36,890 nt of DNA from Myroides sp. (GCA_018384465.1 JAHAYQ010000207.1:1-36890), one strand, 5' to 3'; positions 1 to 9,648 are shown, numbered from the stretch's first letter. The notes: generated by a model from the sequence alone, not told the origin. Translations and numbers: made by a program.

Positions 1-270
1 GATCTGAAGTTGACAAAAGATGGTAAGAAATTTATCCGCCGCGCCAGCAAATTCGAAGTGCCGATAGAGGTACACGACGAGGAAAACGAGATCATGGAAG
101 GCGCAGGTGCGACCTGTGCCGCAGCGGACGAAGTGCTGTTCTCCATCCTGAAAGACATCCGTCGCAAAGAGGCAAAGAAGAGCGATGTGCCGCCGTTCGT
201 CATTTTCCAAGACCCGAGTCTGGTATCAAACAAATACAATTATGGGAATCTAACCCTGTCGAGCATATAA
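1..270 (+). pseudogene. recQ: recQ 3' fragment, truncated inside the HRDC domain
   Basis: The open frame runs in from the left edge (frame 1) and ends at TAA 268-270. Up to about residue 74 it reads as the C-terminal part of a Bacteroidota RecQ DNA helicase, with the start of an HRDC domain (DEVLFSILKDIRRKEAKK, then PPFVIFQDPSL). HRDC helps RecQ bind branched DNA. After PSL the similarity stops abruptly and about 15 unrelated residues precede the stop, so the rest of HRDC and the usual C-terminal tail are missing. By my hand count positions 1-220 are about 53% GC with G/C-ending codons, against clearly AT-rich DNA beyond. Identification rests on the HRDC motif alone. A deletion or rearrangement junction near 218-228 is my inference; an assembly join is the alternative. 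Confidence 0.75.
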
Positions 271-455
271 AAACATACAATTTATTAAAAAATCATTCTG
301 ATAAAATTCCAACTGGAATTTATCCAAGTTTTTTATTTACTAAAGAAGATATAGTTTCAATGGCTAATTTTGTAAAAATTGATGGTAATTATGATGTAAG
401 TGAAGAAGGGAGACAATTATCTGAAAAAGGGTTGATTTTTTTCAATATAAAATAG
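225..455 (+). pseudogene. 3' remnant of an unidentified gene, no start codon
   Basis: Directly after the recQ breakpoint a different frame stays open for about 76 codons to TAG 453-455, reading roughly IKQIQLWESNPVEHIK at its start and EEGRQLSEKGLIFFNIK at its end. It has no credible start codon in frame near the junction. The composition is AT-rich, like the rest of the window and unlike the recQ piece. I do not recognise the family. The natural reading is that the 3' end of a second gene was fused out of frame to truncated recQ, so both are dead. The open frame could also be chance, given its short length. Confidence 0.5.
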
Positions 456-501
456 TTTTACTTTCAAGATATTTCAAGAATATATCCAATATAAAACAAA
501 A

Positions 502-527
502 AACCCACACTTTTGCAAGTGTGGGTT
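502..527 (-). terminator. Rho-independent terminator of the tRNA-Arg gene
   Basis: A perfect 11-bp stem (AACCCACACTT pairing with AAGTGTGGGTT) with a 4-nt loop is followed, on the minus strand, by a T-rich tract (TTTTTTGTTTT). It lies 13 bp beyond the 3' end of the minus-strand tRNA-Arg. Confidence 0.85.
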
Positions 528-540
528 AATTAAAGATCAG

Positions 541-614
541 TGATCCAGTCAGGATTCGAACCTGAGACCTACTGCTTAGAAGGCAGTTGCTCTATCCAGC
601 TGAGCTACTGGACC
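541..614 (-). tRNA. tRNA-Arg (anticodon TCT)
   Basis: On the minus strand a complete 74-nt cloverleaf can be read: acceptor GGTCCAG pairing with CTGGATC (one G-U), discriminator A at 541, D-arm AGCTCAGCTGGATAGAGC, anticodon stem ACTGC/GCAGT around loop CTTCTAA giving anticodon TCT, and T-arm with GGTTCGAATCC. CCA is not encoded, so it is added after transcription. It reads AGA arginine codons. The gene is intact and followed by its own terminator. A fragment of another tRNA 3' end lies 31 bp upstream of its 5' end, suggesting it was once the second member of a tandem tRNA transcript. Confidence 0.97.
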
Positions 615-645
615 GATCCAAAACTTTCCATTACTAGAAATTTTG

Positions 646-659
646 TCGGGGTGGCAGGA
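646..659 (-). other. tRNA 3'-end fragment; probable att site and element boundary
   Basis: Read on the minus strand, TCCTGCCACCCCGA is the last T-stem strand, acceptor strand (CACCCCG) and discriminator A of a tRNA whose 5' acceptor would be CGGGGTG, as in many bacterial tRNA-Pro genes. The match stops at the T-loop; no D-arm, anticodon or 5' acceptor follows. A tRNA 3' tail stranded upstream of an intact co-oriented tRNA is what tyrosine-recombinase integration into a tandem tRNA pair leaves. I infer that the element starts here and extends rightward, with the intact tRNA at its far end, outside the window. Confidence 0.6.
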
Positions 660-1231
660 CGAAAATCCTATCACTCAAATATCTATAAATCAATAAATTG
701 ACTTCTTTATTCAAGAACTACTCACCGTTTTACTCACATACAGTTTGTAATTCGATGGTGCAAATATAGCCAACATAACCAAATGAGCAATACATTTTGG
801 TGCTTTTTTTATTAAAAAAAACAGCTAAAACAAAGACAACTGATAATTTATCACTTAGTAAACAAAGCTTATTTAGTAACAATGATTATTCGGCCTTATT
901 TTGTGTTATTTCCCCTTAATCAGCGATAAATATATAATAAGTTATACCTTATTGGTTTCTTAATTGGTACCAAAAAACTATATAAATTCTTTCCACTGAG
1001 AACATGTGATATAAAAAGTGGATATTTGGTATCATTGACACATTTTGCAAATTCCAGTGATAAATAAAGCCGCTTCAGGCTGGTATTGCTGTGTGTGGCA
1101 AAGGTACTTCCATACATTTTAGGTTTTTGCTATTGTAACAAATATACCTAAAATATATCCCACGTAGCTATAGAACGGCGATTTTGAAAATACATCTGTA
1201 AATAAGTTAATATTTACTTATAAATTAAAAA
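660..1231. other. AT-rich terminal region of the element, no supported gene
   Basis: About 570 bp between the presumed att fragment and the defence-operon terminator. It contains repeated ACTCA/ACTCAC words (near 675, 720 and 735) and two GGTGC words (about 757-761 and 809-813), which could be recombinase arm sites, though that is only a guess. A 65-codon minus-strand open frame (920-1117) has no recognisable family, no neighbour coupling and lies in very AT-rich DNA, so I do not call it a gene. Confidence 0.4.
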
Positions 1232-1266
1232 CCAACACTACCAAAATAAGAATTTGGTAGTGTTGG
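1232..1266 (-). terminator. Terminator of the five-gene defence operon
   Basis: A perfect 14-bp stem (CCAACACTACCAAA pairing with TTTGGTAGTGTTGG) with a 7-nt loop is followed on the minus strand by TTTTTAATTT. It lies 28 bp after the stop of the last operon gene, marking the end of the transcript. Confidence 0.88.
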
Positions 1267-1294
1267 AATCTATAATGAAATATAGTTCTCAATA

Positions 1295-3367
1295 TTAATT
1301 CAATATCCCTGATTTAATTCCAACTCCACTTATCGATAATTGTTGTATAGCTCTACTTGCCGCAACATAAAACAATGATTTTTCTGTTTTAAGGATCTGC
1401 GATTTTTCAATTTGGGATAAGCTAGCATAATCAAAAGGTAATCTAGGGAATGTCCGGTCATTTACATCAACAAGAAAAACATGTTTAAACTCCAATCCTT
1501 TTAGTCCATGAAAAGTAGCAATTCTAATTCCTTCATTTGTAGAATTTAGAAGATGTTTGTCTACATAAGGAATTCCGTTCTGATGAAGATAATTTCTAAA
1601 ATCATTAACGCTATCTCTTGTACGTGCTGCTATTACTATTTCATTGTAATGTACGCCGTCTTCTAAAAGCGATACAAGTTCTTCTTTAACAGCTGCAAGT
1701 TCTTCTTCTTTGGATGAAAAAAGCTTATATACTGGTTTTGGTCCATGGAAAAGCGATAGATAACCAGCTTTAGATTCCTCCTCACCATCAAAATCATCAT
1801 ATTTTTCATCTAAGATGACTGACATGGCTAAATTCTTTATCTCTTCTGTAGTGCGGTAATTAATACGCAAACGCTTGCTTCTTTTTCCCCTTATATTGAT
1901 TCCAGCTTTCGAAAAATTAATTTTACGATCATAGATATTCTGCAATGGGTCACCTACCAAAAATAAATCATTTTCTCCTTCTGAAGTCAATGATCGAATG
2001 AAAGTAAGTTCAACATTTGAAAAATCTTGTAATTCATCTACTATAACGTGAGAAAAAATATTTTTCCCATTTTCTTTTAAATAATTGGAAACCATATTAT
2101 AGATCTCTTCTTTATAATAGAGATTACTAGCTGATTTCTTAGTTAAAAACAATTCGATAAGCTTCCAAATTTCTAATCGCTGTTTTCGAGAAATTGCTTT
2201 TCCTCTGCCTATACGGCTTGCTTTTAGATATTCGGAACTTGTGTGTACATTTTGAATTAACACAACTTCTTCGAATTCTTCTTTCAAAAAAGTATCATCA
2301 AAAGAAGCTAAATTCTCTTCTAATACTTCCTCCCAAATCTCGTCTGGTTTTTTCACGGCATTCATACCAAACACTTTATCCGTAGGTTGTCTTATGTTAA
2401 ATTCTTGTGATAATTGAAATGCTAAAGCATCAATATTTAGAATTTTAAATTGTTGTGGTGGTATTTCTAAATCACCAGCCAAAGCAGATAAGCTTTCACT
2501 TAATTCCTTTGTGAATGTGGTAAATAAAATTGGCAATTCTGATGTTTTTTGCTCTGCTAAATATTTTAATCTATGCAATGCAGCCACCGTTTTTCCAGTA
2601 CCAGCACCACCTGATATTTTAACAGCCCCTTTAAAGTCACCATTTACAACAGCAGATTGCGAAGGATGCAAATAATATTTCCATTTATGTAATGATCCAC
2701 GAAGAGCTTCATTCAGAATTTCATCATTTGTAAACTCAATAAATGAACGAGCATTGTTCTTACTACCTAATGCATCGTCAATCTGCTTACCCTGTAAAAT
2801 ATCTGTTTTCAAACTTTCAATGGAAGCACCATCAAGTAGGTAAAAAAGGTTTTCAAAAGCATCTACAGGTAGGTAAACTTCTAATTTTTCTAATTCAACA
2901 ATATCATTTACCTTCAATACCGATGGCATTAATACTTCTGGGACACCAATAGCTATCAAATCATCCTGTGTATAAACATTCATAAATAAAGATGTGTCCA
3001 GTCTAGGTGCTTGTGAAGGCTCGATGGTAACGGTTTCGTCTACACTGAATACTTGGTAGGCTTGAGTTTGCTCATTCCAATCAATTACCTTGTTTTTTGC
3101 CCAATCCATTGCCTCATCGTGATTGTCAACCCAAACCAATAAATACAATTCACCGGGTGTAACTTCTTTTAAAATAGCACGGTATTTTTGATCCACTCTT
3201 GCAGTACGCAGCGATTGATCTTTGAATGTACTAATTGATTCGAGATTAAGTGCCGAACTTTTAGAATTGGTTCTGAATTTACTTATAAACTCAGTTATCT
3301 TACTTTGCGTTCCTTTATTGATATTTAAGAATGCATCCCAAAATTTGTCGTAAATAAATAACTTCAT
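1295..3367 (-). CDS. UvrD/Rep-like SF1 helicase with RelE-like N-terminal domain
   Basis: 690 aa. Residues ~1-95 resemble the RelE/ParE toxin fold (pattern RVDQKYRAIL, then LYLLVWVDNHDEAMDWA). The rest is a superfamily 1 helicase: Walker A GGAGTGKT at ~252-260, motif II DELQD, motif IV-like VGDPLQNIYD, motif V IATFHGLKGLEF and motif VI FYVAASRA. It should be an ATP-driven DNA translocase. The ATG at 3367 overlaps the stop of the upstream giant helicase (ATGA), so the two are translationally coupled. It is the last gene of the operon and is followed by a strong terminator. Standard DISARM has no UvrD gene; DrmC, a phospholipase-D-like protein, is absent here. Whether the RelE-like part still cuts RNA or only binds a partner cannot be told. 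The helicase call is firm; the RelE call is moderate. Confidence 0.9.
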   Translation of the reverse strand: MKLFIYDKFWDAFLNINKGTQSKITEFISKFRTNSKSSALNLESISTFKDQSLRTARVDQKYRAILKEVTPGELYLLVWVDNHDEAMDWAKNKVIDWNEQTQAYQVFSVDETVTIEPSQAPRLDTSLFMNVYTQDDLIAIGVPEVLMPSVLKVNDIVELEKLEVYLPVDAFENLFYLLDGASIESLKTDILQGKQIDDALGSKNNARSFIEFTNDEILNEALRGSLHKWKYYLHPSQSAVVNGDFKGAVKISGGAGTGKTVAALHRLKYLAEQKTSELPILFTTFTKELSESLSALAGDLEIPPQQFKILNIDALAFQLSQEFNIRQPTDKVFGMNAVKKPDEIWEEVLEENLASFDDTFLKEEFEEVVLIQNVHTSSEYLKASRIGRGKAISRKQRLEIWKLIELFLTKKSASNLYYKEEIYNMVSNYLKENGKNIFSHVIVDELQDFSNVELTFIRSLTSEGENDLFLVGDPLQNIYDRKINFSKAGINIRGKRSKRLRINYRTTEEIKNLAMSVILDEKYDDFDGEEESKAGYLSLFHGPKPVYKLFSSKEEELAAVKEELVSLLEDGVHYNEIVIAARTRDSVNDFRNYLHQNGIPYVDKHLLNSTNEGIRIATFHGLKGLEFKHVFLVDVNDRTFPRLPFDYASLSQIEKSQILKTEKSLFYVAASRAIQQLSISGVGIKSGILN

Positions 3368-6300
3368 AATTTAATCGTATTAATTTCTTCGGGTTTATAA
3401 ATCGTAAATCCTGCCTCCTGTAATATTTTTTCTGCCTCCTGTGAGCTTGGATTTATCGCTATTTTGATACTTTGTAAAATAAAATCAGCATCTGCCAATA
3501 CATTTCCATCATCATCTACCCACGAATCCAAAAAGTCAGCGTTTTCTTGATGAATCAGGTCTTTTGTAATGGCCTGATCAATTAATGAATGAAGATACGA
3601 ATCATACATCTCTAACACTTCCGATTTCCATTCTGCTGAACTTTCATTTTCTATCTGTTCATTATTTAATGCTGCAACATCAGAAGACTGGAATACATTA
3701 AACAAGCTCCAATAAAATTGCCATTGTGCTTTGTCTATATATTCAAATGAAGTGTTATTTGCAAGATGAATAATTTGCTGCTTGCCCATATTCACCCAAA
3801 TCTTCCATTCACCAAAAGAATAGGTATAATTATACTGGACAGGAACCAACGCATTGAAATCTTTTACTCTATTTTCTCGGATATAACTATCTTGTGTCAG
3901 TTTCTTTGCAACAATCAGATCGAGCTGTTCCGGATTAAAAGATGGTTCTAAGAATTTATTCGTCCAAGAGCCTAAATAATAAAACCATGATTTATTCCAA
4001 ATGGAAATTGGATGTGTCAAAGCTAATAAAATCCGATCAACATTATTCGATGCCAAAGCATAGTTTACCCTGTCTTCGACATTGATCGTCTGCAATAACT
4101 TTGTGTAATGTGGTAAGAAATCGCCTTTATACTTTTGGGCAATTTCATCCAATGCTAATTTATCACCTTCCAATTGCTTTTGAAATAGATTTAAATCTTC
4201 CCAGGTCAATGTCCAAGTCGTAAATTCAGGTTGGTCAACAATAGCTTTTCTAATATTAATATCACGTTCAAAAACATTGTGTTCTTCTGAGGCGTGATAC
4301 TGATAACCGTCCAAATAAACCGCTACTTTTTTAATGCGATCTTGATACTCCTGACCTTGATAGCGGTAACTTCCACATACAATTAAAAAGTCTGTTCTCG
4401 TACTATAGGCAATCCCATCTTTTGGTCCCAAAACGACTTGAGGTCGTATCCAATATACCGCATCAATATCATTTTTATTGATTTTTAATTCGTAAAAAAC
4501 AGTACCGCTTTCTCTTTTCTCTATAAGTGAATACCCCTCTTGATTCTCTGCATAAACAGACAATAATTTGATAAAACGTTCTTCCAATTCAGATTCTTCG
4601 ATCTTTCCTGAATTGGTAATAGAGGTCAATCCGTGGTTATTCTTTATCCATTCTTCTGTTTTATCAACTATTTTAGCAAACCATTTTTCCGCACGCTCTC
4701 TGCTTAGGTCTTCGCGATTGTATTGATTTCCATAACTGTAAATACACTTATAACATCCATCATGCCCCTCCAATTGACAAGAACAATCTCGTATAGCCTC
4801 ATAGCCTCGTTGAAGTAACAAAGTAAATTCTTGATGGTCGAATAATTGTTCCAGATATCCAGTACCTCCTGGGATTGTATCGAATAACAAAAGAAATCGG
4901 TCAAATTTATCTGTATGCTGATTAAATTCCCGATATGACTGAATATGGATATGTCCAGGATTTCCTTTAAAATATTTCTTCAATCCAAGCTCCAATCCAG
5001 CTTGAAACATTCGAACATCTGTTTCACTATTAAATTCCTGAACAGGTAAAACAATTTTCAAAACCTCAGTTTTCATTTCTCTGAAAAAGTAAACTTCTTC
5101 AAAAACACCGATATTACTTGGGTCGTATTGAACATCACGATGCTTACAGTAACCATAGTGAAATTCCCTTGCTTCTCTAACCAAATGTGTAGCTGAAATC
5201 GACTTACCACAATGTTTACAGGTGACGAAACCTCTTGTTAATGCTTCAGTATCATTTATTTTAATTTTACGAGCGTCACTACCATCACTCCGTCCATAAT
5301 TTATGGAAGTAATCGTGGCACTTCTCACATATTCAATACCAAATGGAATATCCTTTAACACCCAAGCTCCTGCGGATGTATTGTTATCAAGCAACACATG
5401 ATCGATGATTTGATACTGTGTTCTATCTCGATCGTCATTAGAATCACTCAAAGTTGCCTTTGCGGCATTATTGAATGATTTAACATTTGTCATCTTCACA
5501 AAAGCATGCACATTTGAAGACGAAGCCCAAGATAAATCGCCACATTTCGGACAATTTCCCGTTTTTGCCAAAGCAGCCAATTCAATGTGGTCACATTTTG
5601 AACAGAATCTTTTCTTGTGATAATTTTCCTGATCAGCCCAATCGAATGTATTAACCCCAGAAATTTCAAATCGATAACCTTGCGTATAAAAAAAGTTTTC
5701 TGGAGCCAATTCCTTAATCGCCTGAGAAGCTGAACGTACTAACTCGAAATCTTTGTTTGGATGAAGATTCGTGCTTTCTTCAACAGGTGAACTTAATACA
5801 TGCGCATTTAGCCGAACACCCGTTTCTGGAAAAGCATAATTAGGCAACACACCTACATTGGTGAAATGTTCTAAAATATTACGTGCGGAAATTGACTTTT
5901 TGATGCCGTTTAGATTTCGCTTTTCTTTTACATATTCATCGTATAAAGGATCTCCTTTAGCTAGATTGAGAGTTTTTACCTCATCGTCAATATCCTTTTT
6001 ACGCTTCTCAACATCGAATATCTCTGCTTTTATTTGTATAAACACATCCAATAGTTCACTGTAAAAACTGCCCGATTGCAAAGCATTTTGTATTGCTGGG
6101 AATATGTTTTCCTTGATTCGAACATCATATTGTTTCAGAAAGTTAGTAACCAACAAAAGCGAATGATCGGATATAAATTTTGATAAGCGATTGATAAAAA
6201 AATCAGCAGCAGTCAAATCTTTACTTTGCAACTTGAGATCCCTAACAAAAGTAGGAATCGTATTTTCATTAGGATTCTGAGAAGTCCAACTATCAAAACA

Positions 6301-9300
6301 ATAAGCCGTAAAATGTCTTCTCAAAATATCCTTCGCTTCCAAGTAACAACCGGGCGTATTTACCTCTCCAATCATCATTTCTAACGGATCGGTAAAATAA
6401 TATAAGTCGTGATTTTGATTTTTCGCAAAGTTTACAATCACGGCCGATCCGGAACTACGACCAGCACGTCCTACACGCTGTAAGAAATTTGATGGTAAGG
6501 GCGGAATACTGTTATTATAAGCCGTATTCAAATTCCCAATATCAATCCCCATTTCCAAAGTACTAGTCGCTACCAAAGCGTTCACAGAATTGAATTTAGG
6601 TCTTGTCTTAAAATCGACTTCCAGACGTTCTCTTATACTTCTTTCCAACAAACCGGTGTGTTCTTTCGCAAAAACACGAGGTGAACGCGTACGGTTATAA
6701 ACGTCCTTATAATAATTATTTTTTGGTTGCGAGGTCAATTGGTAATGCCCAATACAACGATAGCTTACACAACTGCCATTAGCAATCACATCTTCATCAT
6801 CATAGGTATATTGGGTGTCTTCACAGACATCACAATTGTAAACTTTAATATTCTTATGAACCCAAATTGCTTCGGGTGAAATGCCGTAATTCAGTTGGTC
6901 TCCAGAGGTAGCACAATTCAATATACCTACCGATAAAAGTGCCTGCGTCCACTGTTCGAAAAATTCATTCACAAAATCAACTGTAACGGCTGCTTGCGGA
7001 AAACTTTTCTGAAAATACGAATGAAACCAATTGGATGTCCTTGCTCTAGTTGTGTCCAATAAATTATCTCTCGATTGTTGGTTGGTCAACAATTTCGGAA
7101 AACGTGCACGAGGACCAAATTTTGGATTGAGAAAATGCCGACCATCCTTTTGCCAGTTCAAGTCCCATAGACTTAATCTATCATTTCTAAATTTTGAAAG
7201 GTAAGGATGATCAATCGCACCTCTGTTTCGAGCTCGATGCAAAATAAGATTAGTTAAGCGAATCGTGTTTTCTTTATTTATGCTACCACTAACATCATTA
7301 GCTGCAATCCACTCAGATAGTTGATTCCATGTGTTTTCTAATTTTTCTTTATCAAAATAAACAGATGATGCACCAGTTTTTTCCAGCGTACGACCAATTT
7401 TTGAATTAAATCCAAATTCAGAATAGATTTCCCAACGTACCCGCTCATCAAATTCTTTCAAAAAATGAGGAGCGTAATTTCTACCGACCAAATAATCTTT
7501 TGGGGAAGATTTACCAATATAATCTTTAGGATAAAAACGATAGAAATAAGCAGGTAATGATTCTTTTCCAGATTCATCTGCATGCTGTTTCCAATAATTG
7601 ATAAAAGTATCTGCCAACTCATCTAATCGAATAGCATCGTTTTGTTGATTAATTACTTTTTGTACCGAACCTCTCAACGCAAAACGATAATTTCGACCTT
7701 CTACAAAACCAGCTTGATGTGCTGCATCTTGAACAGAATTGGTAAAGGCTAAAACTTTTCGTCCATTATCGCTCGATTTATCTAAATCGGTTGCCAAAGT
7801 TTGACTGATCGCAATAGAGCTCAAGGTCGGAATTTTAGTACCTACTATAGCTACCGTTCCTGATGAATTACAACAAGGACATATTTCTTCTATTTTATTT
7901 TCCTTTAGTTTTCTTACAGCTTGGATTGCCAAACCGTCCTCATTATCATCTATAATTTTTAGTGTAATTGGATTGATTTTGATGGAAAGATTATCATCCG
8001 GTTGGTAACCTGTTGCTTGAAAATCTTCTAACCTCAATTCATCTTTCGGCAATATGAAATAGACATTCTTATTTCTGGAAAAGTATTTTTCGTAAACTTC
8101 ATTAATGTCTTTTGTAAAAGCATCACTGTTTTCTAATTTTACACCCAACCAACCCGAGTTATTACATTCTCTACAATACCACGGCGGTAAAGCAGCTAAT
8201 TCTTGATTGGCATCTACCTGATCACGGAAAGAAAATTTCGCTTTTTCTTCCAATGTGTATTGTACACCGCTCAATTCTCGTATCCAAAATTGGATTTGCA
8301 AATACATAAAAGGTGAGCGGGGATTGTCAATATCCTTTGCTTTAGAAATCAATGCCAATAATGATTCTAAAACACGTTCTTTAGGATTGTACTGATGCTC
8401 AACATCCCATTGTGGTAATTTCCTATACGATTCATTGGTAATAGAAAGTTCACGGATGATGTCCGTTATGGTTTTGATTCCAGTTCCTTTGTTTATCGTC
8501 ACCACCAAATCACGAACAATTTTTAGATGCAAAAGACCTTGTGCCAATTGGTTTGCATCTTGCTGCCAGAACTCGATATGCTTTTGTATAAAAGCCTCAA
8601 AGCCGTCATCTTCCTGATAGGTCAACTCTTTTAGCCTATTGGGCAGAGGAATAAAATCGTTGAGCAATTCTTCCTCACCAAAAAATTGATGAGGTGAGAT
8701 TCTATTTTCTGTGATAATTGCATCGGTTCCGATGGACTCCCCGAATATTTTTGTCGCATAATCTGCCAGTAACTCTGGTGCTTCGACTCCTGTACCAATA
8801 GTCGCCGATGTACCTACAGCACATAATTGATTAGCAGGCAGAGCCAGCTTTAATTTTAATCGACGAATCAGATTGGCAACATCCGTACCTTGCGCACCAT
8901 CGTAGGTGTGCAACTCATCCAAAACCAAAAATTGAAACAAAGAAGTGTCGTTGAAATTATGTATCCATAAACGATGGAAATTATGCTTCATCAAAGCATA
9001 ATCCAACATCTTGAAATTGGTTAATAGAATATCTGGTGGTGCATCCAAAATACTATCTCGATGTTCGATAATATGATCAGCTCCCATTATTTTAGGGAAT
9101 TGTCCTTTGGGACCATTCCCTTCTCCAATGAAAAGTCCCGCTCTGATTTTGCCTTTCAACCGAGGATCTTCGTCTATCATTTCTGCCAAACGTTTTGCCT
9201 GATCGGTAGCCAAAGCATTCATCGGATAAAGGATAATGACTTTAATACCCGGACGATGTTGATGCTGAAAGCAATAATCCAACATCGGATAAAGAAAAGC

Positions 9301-9630
9301 CTCCGTTTTTCCCGAACCTGTTCCGGTAGTAACAATTGTTGCTTCAGGAGATTTATTCTTTGTGGATAGTCGTGTCCAGGCTTTTACTTGATGGTCATAA
9401 GGCGGCCATGTTGGCTTTATGGTAAGCGGAATGGCGTCAATCTCTTCTGTCTTTGCTTTTACAAAACGGAGCTTTAACGACACAAATGGCCCTTTGAACA
9501 TCCCTTGCGTGGGATGATCTATAAAATCATCAAACGCATTTGCTACCTGCTTTTTCCTAAAGGTAAAAGTAGCTTGCAGATACGATTTGATCGATTCCCG
9601 TATTTCTATGGCTTGCTGTAAACTTAGCAT
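3364..9630 (-). CDS. Giant DEAD/DEAH SF2 helicase with DUF1998 domain (DruE/DrmA-DrmB-like)
   Basis: 2088 aa. Helicase core: Walker A TGTGSGKT at 102-109, DELH at ~238, SAT motif (AVGTSATIG), motif V STLEMGID and motif VI QRVGRAGR near 1052. Cysteine pairs follow (CSKCDH, NCPKCG), then the DUF1998 zinc signature CSCQLEGHDGCYKC (~1615-1630), as in MrfA. Residues ~1730-1810 resemble a Vsr/DUF559-type PD-(D/E)XK fold (DFLIV, then VAVYLDGYQYH), but the usual acidic residue before the LDG strand is tyrosine, so nuclease activity is doubtful. Length and layout recall DruE of Druantia; the domain content equals DISARM DrmA plus DrmB in one chain. It probably translocates on phage or unmodified DNA. 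It starts 18 bp after the methylase stop and overlaps the next gene by 4 bp. Confidence 0.92.
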   Translation of the reverse strand: MLSLQQAIEIRESIKSYLQATFTFRKKQVANAFDDFIDHPTQGMFKGPFVSLKLRFVKAKTEEIDAIPLTIKPTWPPYDHQVKAWTRLSTKNKSPEATIVTTGTGSGKTEAFLYPMLDYCFQHQHRPGIKVIILYPMNALATDQAKRLAEMIDEDPRLKGKIRAGLFIGEGNGPKGQFPKIMGADHIIEHRDSILDAPPDILLTNFKMLDYALMKHNFHRLWIHNFNDTSLFQFLVLDELHTYDGAQGTDVANLIRRLKLKLALPANQLCAVGTSATIGTGVEAPELLADYATKIFGESIGTDAIITENRISPHQFFGEEELLNDFIPLPNRLKELTYQEDDGFEAFIQKHIEFWQQDANQLAQGLLHLKIVRDLVVTINKGTGIKTITDIIRELSITNESYRKLPQWDVEHQYNPKERVLESLLALISKAKDIDNPRSPFMYLQIQFWIRELSGVQYTLEEKAKFSFRDQVDANQELAALPPWYCRECNNSGWLGVKLENSDAFTKDINEVYEKYFSRNKNVYFILPKDELRLEDFQATGYQPDDNLSIKINPITLKIIDDNEDGLAIQAVRKLKENKIEEICPCCNSSGTVAIVGTKIPTLSSIAISQTLATDLDKSSDNGRKVLAFTNSVQDAAHQAGFVEGRNYRFALRGSVQKVINQQNDAIRLDELADTFINYWKQHADESGKESLPAYFYRFYPKDYIGKSSPKDYLVGRNYAPHFLKEFDERVRWEIYSEFGFNSKIGRTLEKTGASSVYFDKEKLENTWNQLSEWIAANDVSGSINKENTIRLTNLILHRARNRGAIDHPYLSKFRNDRLSLWDLNWQKDGRHFLNPKFGPRARFPKLLTNQQSRDNLLDTTRARTSNWFHSYFQKSFPQAAVTVDFVNEFFEQWTQALLSVGILNCATSGDQLNYGISPEAIWVHKNIKVYNCDVCEDTQYTYDDEDVIANGSCVSYRCIGHYQLTSQPKNNYYKDVYNRTRSPRVFAKEHTGLLERSIRERLEVDFKTRPKFNSVNALVATSTLEMGIDIGNLNTAYNNSIPPLPSNFLQRVGRAGRSSGSAVIVNFAKNQNHDLYYFTDPLEMMIGEVNTPGCYLEAKDILRRHFTAYCFDSWTSQNPNENTIPTFVRDLKLQSKDLTAADFFINRLSKFISDHSLLLVTNFLKQYDVRIKENIFPAIQNALQSGSFYSELLDVFIQIKAEIFDVEKRKKDIDDEVKTLNLAKGDPLYDEYVKEKRNLNGIKKSISARNILEHFTNVGVLPNYAFPETGVRLNAHVLSSPVEESTNLHPNKDFELVRSASQAIKELAPENFFYTQGYRFEISGVNTFDWADQENYHKKRFCSKCDHIELAALAKTGNCPKCGDLSWASSSNVHAFVKMTNVKSFNNAAKATLSDSNDDRDRTQYQIIDHVLLDNNTSAGAWVLKDIPFGIEYVRSATITSINYGRSDGSDARKIKINDTEALTRGFVTCKHCGKSISATHLVREAREFHYGYCKHRDVQYDPSNIGVFEEVYFFREMKTEVLKIVLPVQEFNSETDVRMFQAGLELGLKKYFKGNPGHIHIQSYREFNQHTDKFDRFLLLFDTIPGGTGYLEQLFDHQEFTLLLQRGYEAIRDCSCQLEGHDGCYKCIYSYGNQYNREDLSRERAEKWFAKIVDKTEEWIKNNHGLTSITNSGKIEESELEERFIKLLSVYAENQEGYSLIEKRESGTVFYELKINKNDIDAVYWIRPQVVLGPKDGIAYSTRTDFLIVCGSYRYQGQEYQDRIKKVAVYLDGYQYHASEEHNVFERDINIRKAIVDQPEFTTWTLTWEDLNLFQKQLEGDKLALDEIAQKYKGDFLPHYTKLLQTINVEDRVNYALASNNVDRILLALTHPISIWNKSWFYYLGSWTNKFLEPSFNPEQLDLIVAKKLTQDSYIRENRVKDFNALVPVQYNYTYSFGEWKIWVNMGKQQIIHLANNTSFEYIDKAQWQFYWSLFNVFQSSDVAALNNEQIENESSAEWKSEVLEMYDSYLHSLIDQAITKDLIHQENADFLDSWVDDDGNVLADADFILQSIKIAINPSSQEAEKILQEAGFTIYKPEEINTIKL

Positions 9631-9648
9631 CTATATTATTCTTTTTCT

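Noticed and set aside
646..659. A second complete tRNA gene
   Set aside because: Only the T-stem 3' strand and acceptor are present; no anticodon arm follows.
920..1117. 65-codon minus-strand open frame near the element end
   Set aside because: No recognisable family, no coupling with neighbours, and strongly AT-rich context; likely chance.
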